Below, piece after piece: positions 19,346 to 27,271 of a stretch of DNA of 40,865 nt. The stretch is from Chitinispirillaceae bacterium. Lineage in GTDB: Bacteria > Fibrobacterota > Chitinivibrionia > Chitinivibrionales > Chitinispirillaceae. The notes below the pieces were generated by a model. The model searched no databases. It worked only from the letters and a program-made list of their open reading frames with translations, and had not been told where the DNA came from. Each line of letters begins with the position of its first letter. The stretch's first letter is position 1. Both the position numbers and the translations under genes were made by a program. The DNA lies in contig JAFGIN010000196.1 of assembly GCA_016929595.1 (NCBI GenBank), positions 1 to 40,865 of the forward strand, given 5' to 3'.

Positions 19346-20413
19346 TTATGCTCTGAGCCAAGTATTAATTTGCTCGATACACAAGCTCATTATATCTTGA
19401 CCTTTTTGAAACCCTTTTGCCCATGCCACTATGGAGTTGAGTGTGTCATCAAGGTGCCAATGAGGTGTCCATTTCATTCTATTCCTTGCCTTAGAGCAAT
19501 CAAGTTTTAAAAAGTTCGCTTCATGCGGACTATTATTATTGCTTATTGTATAACTGGAATTTTCACCCCATATTTTGCATAACTTCTTGACCAATAATTC
19601 CACAGAAACACAATCCCTATCTTCCGGACCAAAATTCCATCCTTCTGCGAACTCAACCCCTCTGGTAAACAGCATCTCAGCAAGTAACAGATATCCACTC
19701 AATGGTTCAAGTACATGCTGCCATGGCCTTATTGAATAAGGATTTCTTAATGTTATGGTTTCACCTTTTGACAAGGCACACACGCAATCTGGTACAATTC
19801 GATCAATCGCCCAGTCACCACCACCAATAACATTCCCTGCTCTTGCGGAAGCAACAGCTACTTTGTGTTTTGAATAATCAGCCGGATTGAAAAATGAGTT
19901 ACGATATGAAGATGTAACTAGTTCAGAACAGGCTTTACTATTAGAATAAGGATCGTAGCCTCCAAAAGGTTCACATTCCCTGTAACCCCATTCCCATTCT
20001 TTATTTTCATAAACCTTATCAGTTGTAACATTGACAACAGTCCGAACACTATTCGTGCTTCTAACCGCATCAAGTAAATGTACTGTGCCCATTACATTTG
20101 TTTCATAAGTTTCTACAGGATAAATATAAGATTCCCTGACAAGCGGCTGAGCTGCCATATGTATTACAATCTCAGGTTCACTGTTTTTAATTTGCTGCAA
20201 TAAAAACTTACGATCACGAATGTCACCTTCAATTGAATTTACAATTTGATCAATTTTTGCCTGCTTGAATAAGCTTGGATTCGTTGGTGGTGGTAACGCA
20301 TATCCGGTTACCCTGGCACCAAGTTTATTTAACAAGATGGAGAGCCATGATCCTTTAAATCCGGTATGCCCGGTTAAAAACACACTTTTATCTTTCCAGA
20401 ATTTACAGTTCAC
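19346..20413 (-). CDS. ddhB: CDP-glucose 4,6-dehydratase
   Basis: Extended SDR enzyme that converts CDP-D-glucose to CDP-4-keto-6-deoxyglucose (RfbG/DdhB). Seen: TGHTGFKGSW nucleotide loop, NVTTDKVYEN, and the catalytic Tyr-Lys in YSNSK; RPWQHVLEPLSGYL is diagnostic for RfbG. I choose the GTG start at 20413, giving MNCKFWKDKSVFLTGHTG, because it matches the usual short N-terminus, has a GGAG box 5 nt upstream, and overlaps the ddhA stop in a TAGTG arrangement. The longer ATG starts at 20434 and 20455 read back into ddhA. Confidence 0.9.
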   Translation of the reverse strand: MNCKFWKDKSVFLTGHTGFKGSWLSILLNKLGARVTGYALPPPTNPSLFKQAKIDQIVNSIEGDIRDRKFLLQQIKNSEPEIVIHMAAQPLVRESYIYPVETYETNVMGTVHLLDAVRSTNSVRTVVNVTTDKVYENKEWEWGYRECEPFGGYDPYSNSKACSELVTSSYRNSFFNPADYSKHKVAVASARAGNVIGGGDWAIDRIVPDCVCALSKGETITLRNPYSIRPWQHVLEPLSGYLLLAEMLFTRGVEFAEGWNFGPEDRDCVSVELLVKKLCKIWGENSSYTISNNNSPHEANFLKLDCSKARNRMKWTPHWHLDDTLNSIVAWAKGFQKGQDIMSLCIEQINTWLRA

Positions 20414-21192
20414 TATTTCTCCCAGATTTTCCATGGCGCCTTTTTTGACTGCCACAACTCTTCAAGTTTGTTTTTGTCACGTAATGCATCCATCGGCTGC
20501 CAGAATCCATCATGTTTAAAAGCCATCATTTGCTTATCTGATGCAAGTTTTTCCAGAGGTTCTTTTTCAAAAACAACATTATCACCATCCGGTATATAGT
20601 TAAAAATCTCTGGTTGAAAAACCATAAAACCACCATTTATCCATCCACCTTCACTTACAGGTTTTTCCTGAAAGCCATTGATAGATGAATTTTCGGTTAT
20701 ATCCAGCACGCCAAATCTTCCACCTGGCTGCACAGCTGTAATGGTTGCAATTTTCCCGTGTTTTTTATGAAAATCTACAAGTCCAGTTATATTTACATTT
20801 GACACGCCATCTCCATACGTTACCATAAACGGTTCATTGCCCACATACTGTGCGATTCTTTTAATTCTTCCACCTGTCATAGTATGAAGTCCGGTGTCAA
20901 TTAAAGATACTTTCCAAGGCTCTGCAGTATGGTTCTCAACAATATTTTGATTCATACGAAAATCAAAGGTAATATCTGATTCATGGAGAAAATAATGATG
21001 AAAATACTCTTTTATATATATTCCCTTATATCCAAGACAAACAATAAATTCATTAAAACCATAATGGGAATAAATCTTCATAATGTGCCAGAGAATCGGC
21101 TTCTCACCGATTTCAATCATTGGCTTTGGCTTCAAATATGATTCTTCACTGATACGAGTTCCAAATCCTCCTGCCAGGATTACGACTTTCAT
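20413..21192 (-). CDS. ddhA: Glucose-1-phosphate cytidylyltransferase
   Basis: A 259-residue nucleotidyltransferase (RfbF/DdhA) making CDP-D-glucose from glucose-1-phosphate and CTP, the first committed step of CDP-dideoxyhexose synthesis. The signature LAGGFGTRISEE with KPKPMIEIG is at residues 6-30. MVTYGDGVSNVNI carries the metal-binding Asp. EKEPLEKLASDKQMMAFKHDGFWQPMD is the conserved C-terminal region (shown here in family order at about residues 210-235). It is placed 3 bp after ddhC and overlaps ddhB by a single base. Confidence 0.93.
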   Translation of the reverse strand: MKVVILAGGFGTRISEESYLKPKPMIEIGEKPILWHIMKIYSHYGFNEFIVCLGYKGIYIKEYFHHYFLHESDITFDFRMNQNIVENHTAEPWKVSLIDTGLHTMTGGRIKRIAQYVGNEPFMVTYGDGVSNVNITGLVDFHKKHGKIATITAVQPGGRFGVLDITENSSINGFQEKPVSEGGWINGGFMVFQPEIFNYIPDGDNVVFEKEPLEKLASDKQMMAFKHDGFWQPMDALRDKNKLEELWQSKKAPWKIWEK

Positions 21193-21195
21193 AGT

Positions 21196-22518
21196 TTACC
21201 CCTGTTTTGTTGCAAGAAATTTTTCTATTACATCACCCGTATATTTAATCTGCTCTTCTGTAAGCCCAGGAAATGTTCCAAGGAAAAAGGTATTATTCAT
21301 AATTAAATCGGTATTGACTAAATTTGATACGACTCTTTTTTGAATATCGAGATATGCCGGTTGCTTCAGCATATTGCCGGCAAAAAGGTTCCGGGTTTCT
21401 ATCTTATTCATATCAAGAAAATTTGTTAATCCAGTTCTGCTAAATCCGGCATTTTCTTTTACTGTAACAGGGTACGCAAACCATGCTGGATCACCTTTTT
21501 CTGTTGCGAATGGAAGGATGAATTTATCTTCCCACTTTTTAAAGCATTCAGCCCACAACTTGAAATTATTTCTTCTTTTTGCACAGAATTCAGGCAGTTT
21601 TTTAAGCTGTTCAACACCGATTGCTGCTTGCATATCAGTAACTTTCAAGTTATAACCGATATGCGAATACACGTATTTATGATCATATCCGACTGGTAGA
21701 TCTCCATATTTTCCGGTAAACCGCTTTCCACAAGTATTGTTTTCGCCTCCGTTACAATAGCAGTCCCGTCCCCAATCTCTAAATGATTTTACTGCCCTGG
21801 CAATAAGTTCATCGTTAGTTGCAACAGCACCTCCCTCACCCATTGTGATGTGATGAGCCGGATAAAAAGAGAAACTTGCAACATGGCCAAATGTACCAAG
21901 TTTTTTTCCATCGTACATTGAACCAAGAGCATCACAGCAGTCTTCAATAAGCCATAAATCTTTTTCTTTTACAATTTTCATTATTGCATCAAGATTGTAT
22001 GGATTACCAAGCGTATGGGCCAGGAAAATTGCTTTCGTTTTAGGTCCTATTGCTTTTTGTAATTGGTCAACATTTACATTGTATGTGCCAAGATCAACAT
22101 CAACAAAAACTGGTATCATCCCATTTTGAATTATCGGGTTAACAGTTGTAGGAAAACCTGCAGCAACAGATATAACTTCATCACCTGGCTTTAATCGTTT
22201 ATCACCAAGTAAATGCGATGTCATCGCGGTAAATGCACATAAATTTGCTGATGAACCTGAATTTACAAGCATCGCATACTCAAGATCTAAAAATGCAGCC
22301 AGTTCAGATTCAAACTCTTCTGCGAACCTTCCTGCGGTAAGCCAGAAATCAAGGCAAGAATCTACCAGTGACATCATCTCTTTTTCATCAAAAACACGAC
22401 CTGCGTAGCGCACTGGTGTTTCTCCGGGAACAAATGGCTTTTTCGCGAATTTTACAGACTGATACTCTTTTACCAGGTTTAATATTTCATTTCTCAGTTG
22501 TGATGGATCTTTGCTCAT
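21196..22518 (-). CDS. ddhC: CDP-4-keto-6-deoxyglucose 3-dehydrase (E1)
   Basis: A 440-residue PMP- and [2Fe-2S]-dependent C-3 deoxygenase (RfbH/DdhC/AscC). It belongs to the DegT aminotransferase fold, but the PLP-binding Lys is replaced by His in FYPAHHITMGEGG, the hallmark of E1. The unusual cluster-binding pattern C-X57-C-X1-C-X7-C is fully kept: the second Cys of EDCCDALG, then CYC, then the Cys of NNTCGKRF. I counted the spacing directly. With its reductase it removes the 3-hydroxyl from CDP-4-keto-6-deoxyglucose. It is the first gene of the tight ddhC-ddhA-ddhB block. Confidence 0.93.
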   Translation of the reverse strand: MSKDPSQLRNEILNLVKEYQSVKFAKKPFVPGETPVRYAGRVFDEKEMMSLVDSCLDFWLTAGRFAEEFESELAAFLDLEYAMLVNSGSSANLCAFTAMTSHLLGDKRLKPGDEVISVAAGFPTTVNPIIQNGMIPVFVDVDLGTYNVNVDQLQKAIGPKTKAIFLAHTLGNPYNLDAIMKIVKEKDLWLIEDCCDALGSMYDGKKLGTFGHVASFSFYPAHHITMGEGGAVATNDELIARAVKSFRDWGRDCYCNGGENNTCGKRFTGKYGDLPVGYDHKYVYSHIGYNLKVTDMQAAIGVEQLKKLPEFCAKRRNNFKLWAECFKKWEDKFILPFATEKGDPAWFAYPVTVKENAGFSRTGLTNFLDMNKIETRNLFAGNMLKQPAYLDIQKRVVSNLVNTDLIMNNTFFLGTFPGLTEEQIKYTGDVIEKFLATKQG

Positions 22519-22540
22519 AATTACCTTTCTATTTGAAGAG

Positions 22541-22575
22541 GCTATTAGCGCTTAGCTATTGGCTGTTGGCCTAAG
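22541..22575. repeat. AGC-rich microrepeat, left flank of MNT/HEPN pair
   Basis: The stretch carries GCTATTAGC, AGCTATTGGC and TGTTGGC blocks. The same blocks recur, inverted and in swapped order, at 23430-23460 on the far side of the HEPN/MNT pair. The two copies bracket the module inserted between ddhC and ddhD. Confidence 0.6.
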
Positions 22576-22589
22576 TAATATTTCTTTTA

Positions 22590-22994
22590 TCATAGTCCAT
22601 GATCAGATAATATCCTGATAATATCCAGCTCAATTAACTTTACACTCTTTAAAGCTTCAACAGCATCGTTTAAAGATGGCATTGCCATCGCATCCGGATA
22701 ACGTACCTCAACTGCATATCCTTCAAGTGACTCTGCAGACTCATACATTTTGTCTGTAATAATTTCCACTGATGACATCAAGTCCAGAAGGTATACAAGA
22801 TTATGAGTTTTCTTGAAATTGATTCCAAAAAATATTAGACAGGCTTTTAAGATCTTTTCGGCTGCCTGCTGGCAATGAAAACATATCCCATCAGTAAATT
22901 TTGAATTCTGATTTAATAATATTTCTGCGATGCCTTTGTCATGTTCAGCTTTTTCCAGCCAACTCCTGACAAGATTTTTCAATTCATCATCCAT
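22590..22994 (-). CDS. HEPN domain protein (partner of the MNT at 22987)
   Basis: A 134-residue HEPN protein (pfam05168 type). I start it at MDDELKNL (22994), not at the longer frame (23066), because the paralogue at 33833-34243 starts the same way and the extra residues read through the MNT gene. The block CFHCQQAAEKILKACL and then THNLVYLL and EVRYPD are typical. The RX4-6H ribonuclease motif of toxic HEPN proteins is not evident (FKKTHNL instead), so RNase activity is doubtful. It overlaps the MNT stop by 8 nt, giving an MNT-then-HEPN operon. Confidence 0.85.
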   Translation of the reverse strand: MDDELKNLVRSWLEKAEHDKGIAEILLNQNSKFTDGICFHCQQAAEKILKACLIFFGINFKKTHNLVYLLDLMSSVEIITDKMYESAESLEGYAVEVRYPDAMAMPSLNDAVEALKSVKLIELDIIRILSDHGL

Positions 22995-23301
22995 ACAACA
23001 CCTTTCCTTCAGCCAGGATTGTATTTGCGAATGATTGTGGAATTTTATCCCATTTCGCGAACTCATCAGGAGTGTAAACGATTATATCAACAGGAAATTT
23101 TAAACCACGCAACTTAGACCTTATTTCTTTTGCTCTCAAGTGACGCGGTTCGGTAGAGTCCTTGATTACTAAAAAATCCAGATCACTATTTTCATTTTCA
23201 TCCCCACGGGCATATGAGCCAAAAAGAAAAATTTTAAGAGGATGAGCTGTCTCAATTATTATTTGAACAATTTTATTAATTAAATCCGTTTCTTTATTCA
23301 T
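22987..23301 (-). CDS. MNT nucleotidyltransferase (minimal NTase, pair 1)
   Basis: A 104-residue minimal nucleotidyltransferase. The motif GS-X10-D-X-D is intact (LFGSYARGDENENSDLDFL), with a third acidic residue in FPVDIIVYTPDEF. I choose the start MNKETDLI (23301) by alignment with the paralogous MNT at 34236-34550. The 20 extra upstream residues are the translated remnant of a different MNT/HEPN unit. By analogy with MntA-HepT, such proteins may nucleotidylate or otherwise neutralise their HEPN partner; activity here is inference. Confidence 0.86.
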   Translation of the reverse strand: MNKETDLINKIVQIIIETAHPLKIFLFGSYARGDENENSDLDFLVIKDSTEPRHLRAKEIRSKLRGLKFPVDIIVYTPDEFAKWDKIPQSFANTILAEGKVLYG

Positions 23302-23308
23302 AAAAAAA

Positions 23309-23411
23309 TCATGCTGCTGCATCATAAAGAACTTTACCTTTCTCCACAACGCTGCGCTCAATTGAACTCAGCCAGGAAGCGGTTTTACAAAGTCCTGGAT
23401 TGTATCTACTG
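23309..23411 (-). pseudogene. C-terminal remnant of another MNT gene
   Basis: Read on the minus strand this stretch gives VDTIQDF, then after a frameshift SWLSSIERS and VVEKGKVLYDAAA plus stop (23309-23311). The intact MNT at 27672-28007 ends VDTIEEFQKRSSWLSSIER then VVEEKGKVLYDAAA, almost the same. The start MMQQ of that unit's HEPN is also still readable just before the MNT pair 1 start. It records the replacement of one MNT/HEPN module by another. Confidence 0.85.
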
Positions 23412-23429
23412 TAGCTCTTTTCTTTTAAA

Positions 23430-23462
23430 GCTAATAGCCCAAAGCTAACTGCCAACAGCCCC
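23430..23462. repeat. AGC-rich microrepeat, right flank of MNT/HEPN pair
   Basis: GCTAATAGCC, AAGCTAACT and GCCAACAGCC blocks. Compared with 22541-22575 the blocks are inverted and in swapped order. Confidence 0.6.
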
Positions 23463-23464
23463 CC

Positions 23465-24208
23465 TCACTCCCACTCGTCAACTTTAATACACTCTGCAGA
23501 AACACTATTTTCAATTAATCCGGTTTTGAATGTTTTAATCATCATCGGAGGGCCGGATAAAAAGAATACCGGGTTGGATAACGGTTTTGATGCTGCGAGT
23601 ATATGATCTAATGAAATTATTCCCGTAAATTGATTGGCACCATTGATGCAAATTCCATCACAAAACTGCTCGATAAAAAGATCTAATGTAAAATTTGTCA
23701 TTTCCGTAAGTGTGGTTTCAAATGTTTCCCGAAACAGTATATGTTCGGGTTTTCTCACACCATAAATGCATTTAATTCTATTATTACCAAAGTTCTGCAA
23801 CTCTTTTTTAATAAATGGCATGTAGGGTGAAACACCAGTTCCGCCAGCAACAAGAACCACATCACTGTTTTCAGCTAATGAAGACTGTACAGTGAAATCA
23901 CCATAGGGAAATTTCAACCAGACTTCTTTTCCAACGGATAGTTCATCACGCATCTTCGTGGTATATTTACCCTTCACGCTGTAGACAATTACCACATTTC
24001 CATCTGATGAGTGCGAGGCAATAGAAAACACCCGTGATTCAGGCCACCATCCACCTTGTGGATCGTAAGGATCTACGGTCAGATGAAGAAACTGCCCGGC
24101 TTTAAATTTTGGCAAGCGTTTTGATGGTAATAAGGTAACGCTGTAAACACCATCACCATATTGAGTGATGTCTTGCACTGTTGATTGAATTTTTATTGGA
24201 TTGGCCAT
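23465..24208 (-). CDS. ddhD: FAD/NAD(P)H reductase, DdhD-like but without 2Fe-2S domain
   Basis: A 247-residue ferredoxin-NADP-reductase-fold protein. FAD-binding SRVFSIAS is at about residues 58-65, the NAD-binding loop VAGGTGVSPYMPFI at about 120, FLSGPPMMI near 220, and the C-terminus ends VDEWE. In CDP-dideoxyhexose synthesis DdhD/AscD (E3) passes electrons to DdhC. Classical E3 is about 330 residues with an N-terminal plant-type [2Fe-2S] domain; here that domain is absent, so a separate ferredoxin or direct transfer must be assumed. Tandem 8-bp repeats begin 15 nt upstream of the ATG and no Shine-Dalgarno sequence is visible. It is separated from ddhC by the MNT/HEPN insertion. Confidence 0.75.
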   Translation of the reverse strand: MANPIKIQSTVQDITQYGDGVYSVTLLPSKRLPKFKAGQFLHLTVDPYDPQGGWWPESRVFSIASHSSDGNVVIVYSVKGKYTTKMRDELSVGKEVWLKFPYGDFTVQSSLAENSDVVLVAGGTGVSPYMPFIKKELQNFGNNRIKCIYGVRKPEHILFRETFETTLTEMTNFTLDLFIEQFCDGICINGANQFTGIISLDHILAASKPLSNPVFFLSGPPMMIKTFKTGLIENSVSAECIKVDEWE

Positions 24209-24223
24209 GTGAGTTAGTAACTT

Positions 24224-24263
24224 GTGACTAAGTGACTAAGTGACTAAGTGACTGAGTGACTGA
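24224..24263. repeat. Tandem 8-bp repeat, five units (GTGACTAA x3, GTGACTGA x2)
   Basis: Five adjacent units are read directly. The TAA-type unit has stop codons in all three frames of both strands; the TGA-type unit only on the + strand. The array lies just upstream of the ddhD start codon. Confidence 0.95.
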
Positions 24264-24572
24264 GTATTAAAAAGTGATGATTTTCTGAGTATATCTAAAT
24301 TACACATATTTTTCGAGAATGCGGCTTAAAAAATACATTCCTAACGGTTTGGCTTTCTAAGTGACTAAATCACAAGTAACTCAGTCACTAAACATGTTCA
24401 TTAATTGAACAAGATACTATTCTGCGAGACGGAATTCAAGGAGATTCCAGTGACTGAGTAACTAAGTGACTATGTAGCTGAGTAGGAAAGGAAATTTGGA
24501 TAGCAGATATTCAAATGTATTTACAGTAGGCGATTTTTATCCTGCTTAGTCACTCAGTCACAAGTCACTTAG
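24264..24572. other. Non-coding spacer with degenerate 8-bp repeats
   Basis: I see no gene here. It holds three further degenerate clusters of the same 8-bp repeat (24358-24391, 24450-24484, and 24544-24572, which runs on over the stop codon of the gene at 24573). It also holds a 17-bp palindrome at 24395-24411 and a promoter-like box pair on the minus strand. Confidence 0.7.
24395..24439 (-). promoter_or_regulatory. Palindrome TGTTCA-N5-TGAACA with promoter-like boxes (copy 1)
   Basis: The palindrome spans 24395-24411. On the minus strand it is preceded by TATCTT (24411-24416) and, 17 nt further upstream, by TTGAAT (24434-24439), a possible -10/-35 pair directed at ddhD about 190 bp downstream. 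The same arrangement occurs at 35292 and a similar one at 36180. A repressor operator over the transcription start is the inferred role. Confidence 0.5.
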
Positions 24573-25371
24573 TCACTGAACCTCCCAATACCCGCCCTTA
24601 TCAGACCCGATACGTTTCACCTTGTTTTCATCTACGAATTTCCTGATATAGCGCTGGACCGTACGCTCAGAAAGTTTCAGGGTAATTGCGATCTCGGATG
24701 CTGTTATGTTATTGTTTTGTCTCATTAACCTGATTATTGAGGTCTCTTTCAGACGTTTCTTTTCTACGACATTTTCTACGACATTTTCTCTTTTGTTTAC
24801 GGTAGAGAACACTGTTACCATAAACCCCTCCCCAATCTCCTCAAAAATCGGGTCTTTCATTCCTTTTTGTCTGAAGATTTCCTTAATTCTTTTAATTCCG
24901 GAACCATACTTTTCTATCAGACCAGCCTCTTTAAAGATTTCTGCGATCTGACGATTCCTTGGTGTTGAGACATATTTACCTGAATTTAGATTTTCAATAG
25001 TAATACCATCAGGAAGTTTACCAGGATTATAGATTACTATTCGATCATTGAATATCTTTACTGTCGTATCAGATGCACGTGTATAGTCCCGATGAACTAT
25101 TGCATTGAGAATGATTTCACGCAGAGCATCTAAAGGATATATCCGGAATGAGTGATGGAGAGGTTAATTGTTTTATCTGATTGACCCATTGCTGCAGAGT
25201 TTCTTTACCTATATCAACCCCCGTTGGCACTCCATTATCATCAACGCCGATTACAATTGTTCCACCTTTTGTATTTGCAAATGCACAAATGGATTCAATC
25301 GTTTCTTTGTCAAACGGTTTCTTGTATTCGAATTTGCCCGATTTTTTTTCAAAATGCATGATTCGAGTCAC
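24573..25371 (-). pseudogene. AlbA_2/HATPase/HTH regulator with large internal deletion
   Basis: The N-terminal part (25371 down to about 25140) is an AlbA_2 (Schlafen-like) DNA-binding domain: ICAFANTKGGTIVIGVDDNG and LQQWVNQIKQLTSPSLIPDI. The frame then jumps straight to YPLDALREIILNAIVHRDY, the HATPase_c_4-like region, which continues as KIFNDRIVIYNPGKLPDG, IAEIFKEAGLIEKYGSGI and a C-terminal HTH (ASEIAITLKLSERTVQRYIRKF). About 150 or more residues that family members carry between these parts are missing, and the joint is out of frame. The stop codon TGA is the first triplet of an 8-bp repeat cluster. The start overlaps the ATPase stop by 4 nt. Confidence 0.85.
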
Positions 25372-26918
25372 TGTCTCACAAGATGTACAGTTTTCCCATC
25401 AATTTCTCTCGTCTCCCACCCAATCTTCTCACCCCAGGATTTTTCTTTATCCCTGCTGAAAACAGTAAGCCATCCCTCTTTCGTATCGGATCGATCCATG
25501 TATTCAAGAAGTTGCTTGAAAGGTGCTTCGGATTTTAATTGATAATCGAGTTTGATTTCTATGGGAAAACGCTGCTCCTGGTATTGAACCAGAAGATCAA
25601 GTCTCATTGTTCCAAGTGCGTACTCTCTAATAATTTGCCCACCACCATTTATTACTCTTTGTAGAAATGCCTGCAATATCAGATGTGGTGCAGCTTCAGG
25701 ATACATAATTACACGATCGGTATACGCCTGCGAATTTTCACGCCAGAACAGCTGGAAACTCTTCAGCAGTCCATTCATGTCAAGCTTGTTGTTTTTGATC
25801 CATGGTGTCTGAGTAACCATCATCTGCATCTCAGTTTGAGCTCCAAAGCTGAGTGTGCGTAATATTACCTCTGCATATATTCTGTTTGCTGGAGCTATAA
25901 AGCCATTTTCATCCTTGACAATGCCAAGGTCCAGACAATACTTGCGATCATCACTGAGATAATCCATTGCAAGTTGTTCACCAAGAATTACTGGCTCTAT
26001 AATTTTACGAACACGTTCTTCTTTGAGGCGCTCGAGAAGACTATCCAGATGCGTATCACGGCGTTTGATCAGAATATCGACGGCAACATTTACAAGGTCT
26101 TCTGTAATTGGCTTCGAATAATCCCTATCTAAAATTTCTTCCACACACTCCCGAGCGATTGCATTGACAAGCCATGGTTGGCCATTTGTCCAGTAGAATA
26201 CCCTGTCGATAGCATCTTTATCAAAAACCTGACCGGTTTCTTGTGTGTGTTGACTGTACAATTCAGCAATTTTTTCACTGGTAAAATTACCTATAGTAAG
26301 AGATTTCGTAATGATATTAAATGGACTGGCACTGCCAAGAGTTTGATTCCCATCACGGATTTTAGCTTTGTAATCGCGAATATCCCGCATTCCGACAAGT
26401 GCTATTGAAGTTGGAAACGGAGACCGAATCCTGTTAATGTACCCATCCCTGAGTTGCCTTAAAAATGATATCAGCGTCTGGTTTGATAAACAGTCAACTT
26501 CATCCAGCAATATAACAACCGGTTTATTTATATCGATACAAACCTTTTTGAGATATAGTTTTAGTACGCTATTATAATCTGAATAGTCCAGAACAGGTTT
26601 GTCAATATCTCTGAAATAGGGATGTGAATCCATCTGAAACAGCATTGCACGAACTATCGCTGGAATTCCCTCCCGAGGATCATCAATACCCTGGACGGTC
26701 TCAACAGAGCAATATAATACCGCCAGTTCACCACTTTTGTTCAGCTCATTTTCAAGGGTGTTAAGCAGAGTCGTTTTTCCGGATTGGCGTGCTGCATGGA
26801 TAACAAAGTATTGCCTCTGCTTTATAAGCTTCTCAACTTCCGGGCACCGTTGCATTGCCTGAAGTACAAAGTGTTCTTCAGGATTGCATGGTCCTGCTAT
26901 GTTAAATATTTTTTCCAT
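25368..26918 (-). CDS. AAA-family ATPase with C-terminal PD-(D/E)XK nuclease-like domain
   Basis: A 516-residue protein of a group frequent in genomes with many mobile modules. Walker A is AARQSGKTTLLN (about residues 43-54), Walker B VVILLDEVDCLS (about 134-145), with SIALVGMRDIRDYK as sensor region. A winged-helix-like stretch (about 290-360) follows. The C-terminus contains MRLDLLVQY and then FPIEIKLDYQ, the D and ExK elements of the PD-(D/E)XK fold. It may be a defence or mobile-element ATPase; the function is not known. The stop codon overlaps the AlbA_2 pseudogene start by 4 nt, which suggests an ancestral two-gene unit. An MNT fragment lies directly upstream. Confidence 0.8.
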   Translation of the reverse strand: MEKIFNIAGPCNPEEHFVLQAMQRCPEVEKLIKQRQYFVIHAARQSGKTTLLNTLENELNKSGELAVLYCSVETVQGIDDPREGIPAIVRAMLFQMDSHPYFRDIDKPVLDYSDYNSVLKLYLKKVCIDINKPVVILLDEVDCLSNQTLISFLRQLRDGYINRIRSPFPTSIALVGMRDIRDYKAKIRDGNQTLGSASPFNIITKSLTIGNFTSEKIAELYSQHTQETGQVFDKDAIDRVFYWTNGQPWLVNAIARECVEEILDRDYSKPITEDLVNVAVDILIKRRDTHLDSLLERLKEERVRKIIEPVILGEQLAMDYLSDDRKYCLDLGIVKDENGFIAPANRIYAEVILRTLSFGAQTEMQMMVTQTPWIKNNKLDMNGLLKSFQLFWRENSQAYTDRVIMYPEAAPHLILQAFLQRVINGGGQIIREYALGTMRLDLLVQYQEQRFPIEIKLDYQLKSEAPFKQLLEYMDRSDTKEGWLTVFSRDKEKSWGEKIGWETREIDGKTVHLVRQ

Positions 26919-26957
26919 CAGTACCCCTCGATTTCAGAACACAAAAATGTAAGATCC

Positions 26958-27212
26958 TCAAGTACATGTGTTTTTGGAAACTTTTTTCCATGGAAAGTTA
27001 AAAAAGCTTAAATGCAAACCGTGCCAGTTTTTCCTGGTTTCCTTGCCTCTAAACGGTCTGGGTAAATCGCCATCCTTTACAACCAATAAGTCAAGATCAC
27101 TTTCATCATTAGCGTTGCCCTTAGCATAAGACCCGAAAAGGATTATTTTATCAGGCTTCTCATTCTCGATAATAATTAATGTCAGTTCTTTAATAATTTC
27201 GTTTGAGATCAT
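26958..27212 (-). pseudogene. MNT nucleotidyltransferase, truncated at the C-terminus
   Basis: The frame starts MISNEIIKELTLIII and has an intact GS-X10-D-X-D motif (LFGSYAKGNANDESDLDLL). After GKETRKNWHGL it leaves the family pattern: the expected VDIIVxTPEEF region with the third acidic residue is missing, and the reading ends in an unrelated lysine-rich tail. No HEPN partner follows; the AAA ATPase gene lies there instead. The most economical reading is a module cut off by insertion of the ATPase segment. Confidence 0.75.
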
Positions 27213-27271
27213 CTACATTCACTCTTTGGTGATTGGGGTTAGTGATTGGTTCCCCAAAAAAAACTTCTGTT

